In this document: piece by piece, positions 5,231 through 6,667 of the stretch
Position numbering within the stretch: position 1 is the first letter of the stretch
Layout: each line of letters begins with the position of its first letter
Source: Methylococcaceae bacterium
GTDB lineage: Bacteria; Pseudomonadota; Gammaproteobacteria; Methylococcales; Methylomonadaceae
Length of the DNA stretch: 6,667 nt
Direction of reading: 5' to 3'
Assembly (NCBI GenBank): GCA_030699345.1
Contig: JAUYMX010000594.1
Span: forward strand, 1-6,667
Made by a program: the position numbers and the translations under genes
The notes under the pieces: model-generated
What the model saw: only the letters and a program-made list of their open reading frames with translations
Databases searched by the model: none
What the model was told of the DNA's origin: nothing

Positions 5231-6481
5231 TTGAACGATTTATCCCTCGGCATATTGTTTGGCATTCTTGCCGCAATGCTTATTCTTTCTGCCTTTTTTT
5301 CCGGTTCTGAAACTTCTTTAATGACCTTAAATCGTTATCGATTAAGGCATCTAGTTAAACTCAAACATTCCGGCGCGATCAAGGCGCAAAGATTGTTACA
5401 ACGCCCAGACCGCATCCTGGGCTTGATTTTACTTTGCAACAATTTCGTCAACACCGTTGCAGCATCGGTCGCCACAGTCATCGCTATCCGCCTTTTCCCC
5501 GACGATCAAGAATCGAGCATCGCTATCGCTGCTGGGGTTTTAACATTAGTCATGCTGATTTTTTCGGAAGTCACTCCCAAAACACTTGCCGCCGTCAAAC
5601 CGGAACTACTCGCATTCATTGCCGCATGGGTTTATACCCCTCTACTTAAAATTTTTTACCCGATAGTCTGGTTCGTTAATCTGTTTGTAAATCTATTGCT
5701 GCGGTTGATCGGCGTAGATATGAAAAAAACTAACCACGATCTACTTAATAAAGACGAATTAAAAAGCATCATTGCCGAAGCAGAAAGCATCATGCCGCTA
5801 CGTTATCAAAAAATGCTGATGGGTATACTCGATCTTGAGTCTGCAACTATTGAAGACATCATGACACCACGCCATGAAATTGTCGGTATTGATTTGGAAC
5901 TGCCCATTGATGGTATTGTCAGCTGCATAGAGTCGAGCCCGCATACTCGCTTGCCCGTTTACAAAAAAAGTGTCGACCGCGTTATCGGTATTTTGGACTT
6001 AAGAAAAGTCCTGGCACTGTTTAACCGACCGAATTTTGATAAACAAACCCTGATTAACTATCTCGATAAGCCCACTTTTATTCCCGAAAACACGCCTGTA
6101 CATAATCAAATGCAGCGTTTCAAACAAGAAAAATCGCGCCTAGGCTTAGTCGTTGATGAATATGGGGACGTACAAGGCTTGGTGACTTTGGATGATTTAT
6201 TACAAGAAATTGTTGGTGAATTAATTACTAATGAAGTCGGCGTAAAAGCACAGCATGACGGCAGTTATTTAGTTGATGCCAATATCAATTTAAGAGAACT
6301 CAATCGAATTACCCAGTGGTCTTTACCTACCGAAGGCCCCAAGACACTCAATGGGCTCATTATTGAATTTATGGAAACCATTCCTGATACCGGCACCAGC
6401 GTGAGATTACACGGGCATTTGCTGGAAATTATTGAGCGTGACAATAACGCCGTTAAGTTGGTTAAGTTTTTACCCAAATAA
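5231..6481 (+). CDS. corB: CorB/YfjD-type DUF21-CBS-CorC_HlyC membrane protein, probable Mg2+/Co2+ transport or efflux
   Basis: Inner-membrane protein of 416 residues, similar along its length to E. coli YfjD (Salmonella CorB). The CNNM/CorB family transports or exports Mg2+ and related divalent metals; the ion for this member is not shown. Membrane segments lie at about 4-24, 62-86, 95-116 and 126-157 (the last perhaps re-entrant). The DUF21 signatures are SGSETSLMTLNRYRLRHL (24-41) and EVTPKTLA (113-120). Two CBS domains follow, about 205-265 (from DIMTPRHEIVGID) and 275-330 (LGLVVDEYGDVQGLVTLDDL), which in the family bind Mg-ATP, then a CorC_HlyC domain (340-416). The start is a TTG: a TAA stop lies 21 bases upstream in frame, no ATG or GTG lies between, and the first downstream ATG (codon 16) would cut into the first membrane helix. 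The upstream AGAGA is a weak ribosome binding site. It is divergent from fleQ and has no evident link to flagella. Older annotations calling this family haemolysins are misleading. Confidence 0.9.
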   Translation: MNDLSLGILFGILAAMLILSAFFSGSETSLMTLNRYRLRHLVKLKHSGAIKAQRLLQRPDRILGLILLCNNFVNTVAASVATVIAIRLFPDDQESSIAIAAGVLTLVMLIFSEVTPKTLAAVKPELLAFIAAWVYTPLLKIFYPIVWFVNLFVNLLLRLIGVDMKKTNHDLLNKDELKSIIAEAESIMPLRYQKMLMGILDLESATIEDIMTPRHEIVGIDLELPIDGIVSCIESSPHTRLPVYKKSVDRVIGILDLRKVLALFNRPNFDKQTLINYLDKPTFIPENTPVHNQMQRFKQEKSRLGLVVDEYGDVQGLVTLDDLLQEIVGELITNEVGVKAQHDGSYLVDANINLRELNRITQWSLPTEGPKTLNGLIIEFMETIPDTGTSVRLHGHLLEIIERDNNAVKLVKFLPK

Positions 6482-6528
6482 TGCAACAAGCTTTAGCTGT
6501 TAGCCCCACCTACAAAATGTCAGTTCGC

Positions 6529-6556
6529 TTGAACAACCAATAATTGAGTCTATACT
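6529..6556 (+). promoter_or_regulatory. Sigma-70 promoter of the FHA-domain gene
   Basis: TTGAAC (6529-6534, 4 of 6 bases) and TATACT (6551-6556, 5 of 6) with a 16-nt spacer. The start is predicted near 6563, about 28 nt before the ATG at 6591. The -10 box lies inside an inverted repeat. Confidence 0.6.
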
Positions 6557-6559
6557 CAA
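6544..6559. repeat. Inverted repeat TTGAGT-N4-ACTCAA over the -10 box
   Basis: Perfect 6-bp arms at 6544-6549 and 6554-6559 around CTAT. The repeat encloses the TATACT -10 box of the downstream gene. As a DNA site this is the classic place for a repressor; as RNA it would lie upstream of the predicted start and is therefore not expected to act as a hairpin in that transcript. Confidence 0.5.
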
Positions 6560-6590
6560 ATTTCGTTTAGAGCTTAACTTAACTAACGCA

Positions 6591-6667
6591 ATGGCAAAAC
6601 TCACTGTATTTTTTAAAGATAAGGCAATTCATTCTCGGCTTTTTGAAAATGGCATTGTGCATATCGG
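6591..6667 (+). CDS. Probable FHA-domain protein, N-terminal fragment (runs off the window)
   Basis: Only 25 complete codons are visible. The product begins MAKLTVFFKDKAIHSRLFEN and continues with GIVHIG at the window edge. A short beta strand, a basic stretch and then a hydrophobic-xx-IG ending resemble the opening of a forkhead-associated domain, where the phosphothreonine-binding GR follows directly. This would make it a phosphopeptide-binding signalling protein, but the Arg and the later Ser/His residues lie outside the window. The ATG is chosen because it follows a reasonable promoter by about 28 nt; no good Shine-Dalgarno is seen. It lies 109 bp after corB and appears to have its own promoter. 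Confidence 0.6.
   Translation, partial: MAKLTVFFKDKAIHSRLFENGIVHI

Noticed and set aside
6482..6528. Terminator after corB
   Set aside because: I looked for a GC-rich hairpin followed by T and found only short AGCT-like repeats, so no terminator is called.
1..6667. A previously undescribed system, mobile element, CRISPR array or RNA gene
   Set aside because: All complete genes fall into well-known families in a well-known order. No direct repeat array, transposase, integrase, tRNA-like or rRNA-like sequence was seen.

Overview
The window reads as chromosomal DNA of a flagellated gammaproteobacterium. The FleQ/FlrA, FleS/FlrB, FleR/FlrC trio followed directly by fliE and fliF is the polar-flagellum arrangement known from Pseudomonas and Vibrio. 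Moderate GC content and the look of the proteins suggest something like a Methylococcales methanotroph, but that is an impression, not a demonstrated assignment. I saw no mobile element, CRISPR array, rRNA or tRNA.

Layout. From 4944 down to 1, all on the minus strand, lie fleQ (master sigma-54 activator), fleS (soluble PAS histidine kinase), fleR (NtrC-type response regulator), fliE (MS-ring/rod junction) and the first 114 codons of fliF (MS ring). On the plus strand are a CorB/YfjD-type membrane protein with DUF21, paired CBS and CorC_HlyC domains (5231-6481) and the first 25 codons of a probable FHA-domain protein (from 6591). The 286-bp divergent gap between fleQ and corB carries the promoters of both.

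How the genes work together. In the known cascade FleQ with sigma-54 turns on fleSR and the early structural genes, and FleS phosphorylates FleR, which with sigma-54 turns on later basal-body and hook genes. The sequence fits this. A sigma-54 -24/-12 element with correct GG-N10-GC spacing sits before fleS (3395-3410) and another before fliE (725-740), the latter starting just after the fleR stop codon. fleS and fleR overlap by 14 bp with a strong ribosome binding site inside fleS, so they are probably translationally coupled. The fleS promoter also shows that fleS most likely begins at the ATG at 3358, because the upstream GTG lies before the predicted transcription start.

Nothing here looks like an undescribed system. 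The points worth checking are the partly changed c-di-GMP pocket of FleQ, nested inverted repeats upstream of fleQ, a GAYTGA variant in FleR, and a perfect inverted repeat over the -10 box of the FHA gene.
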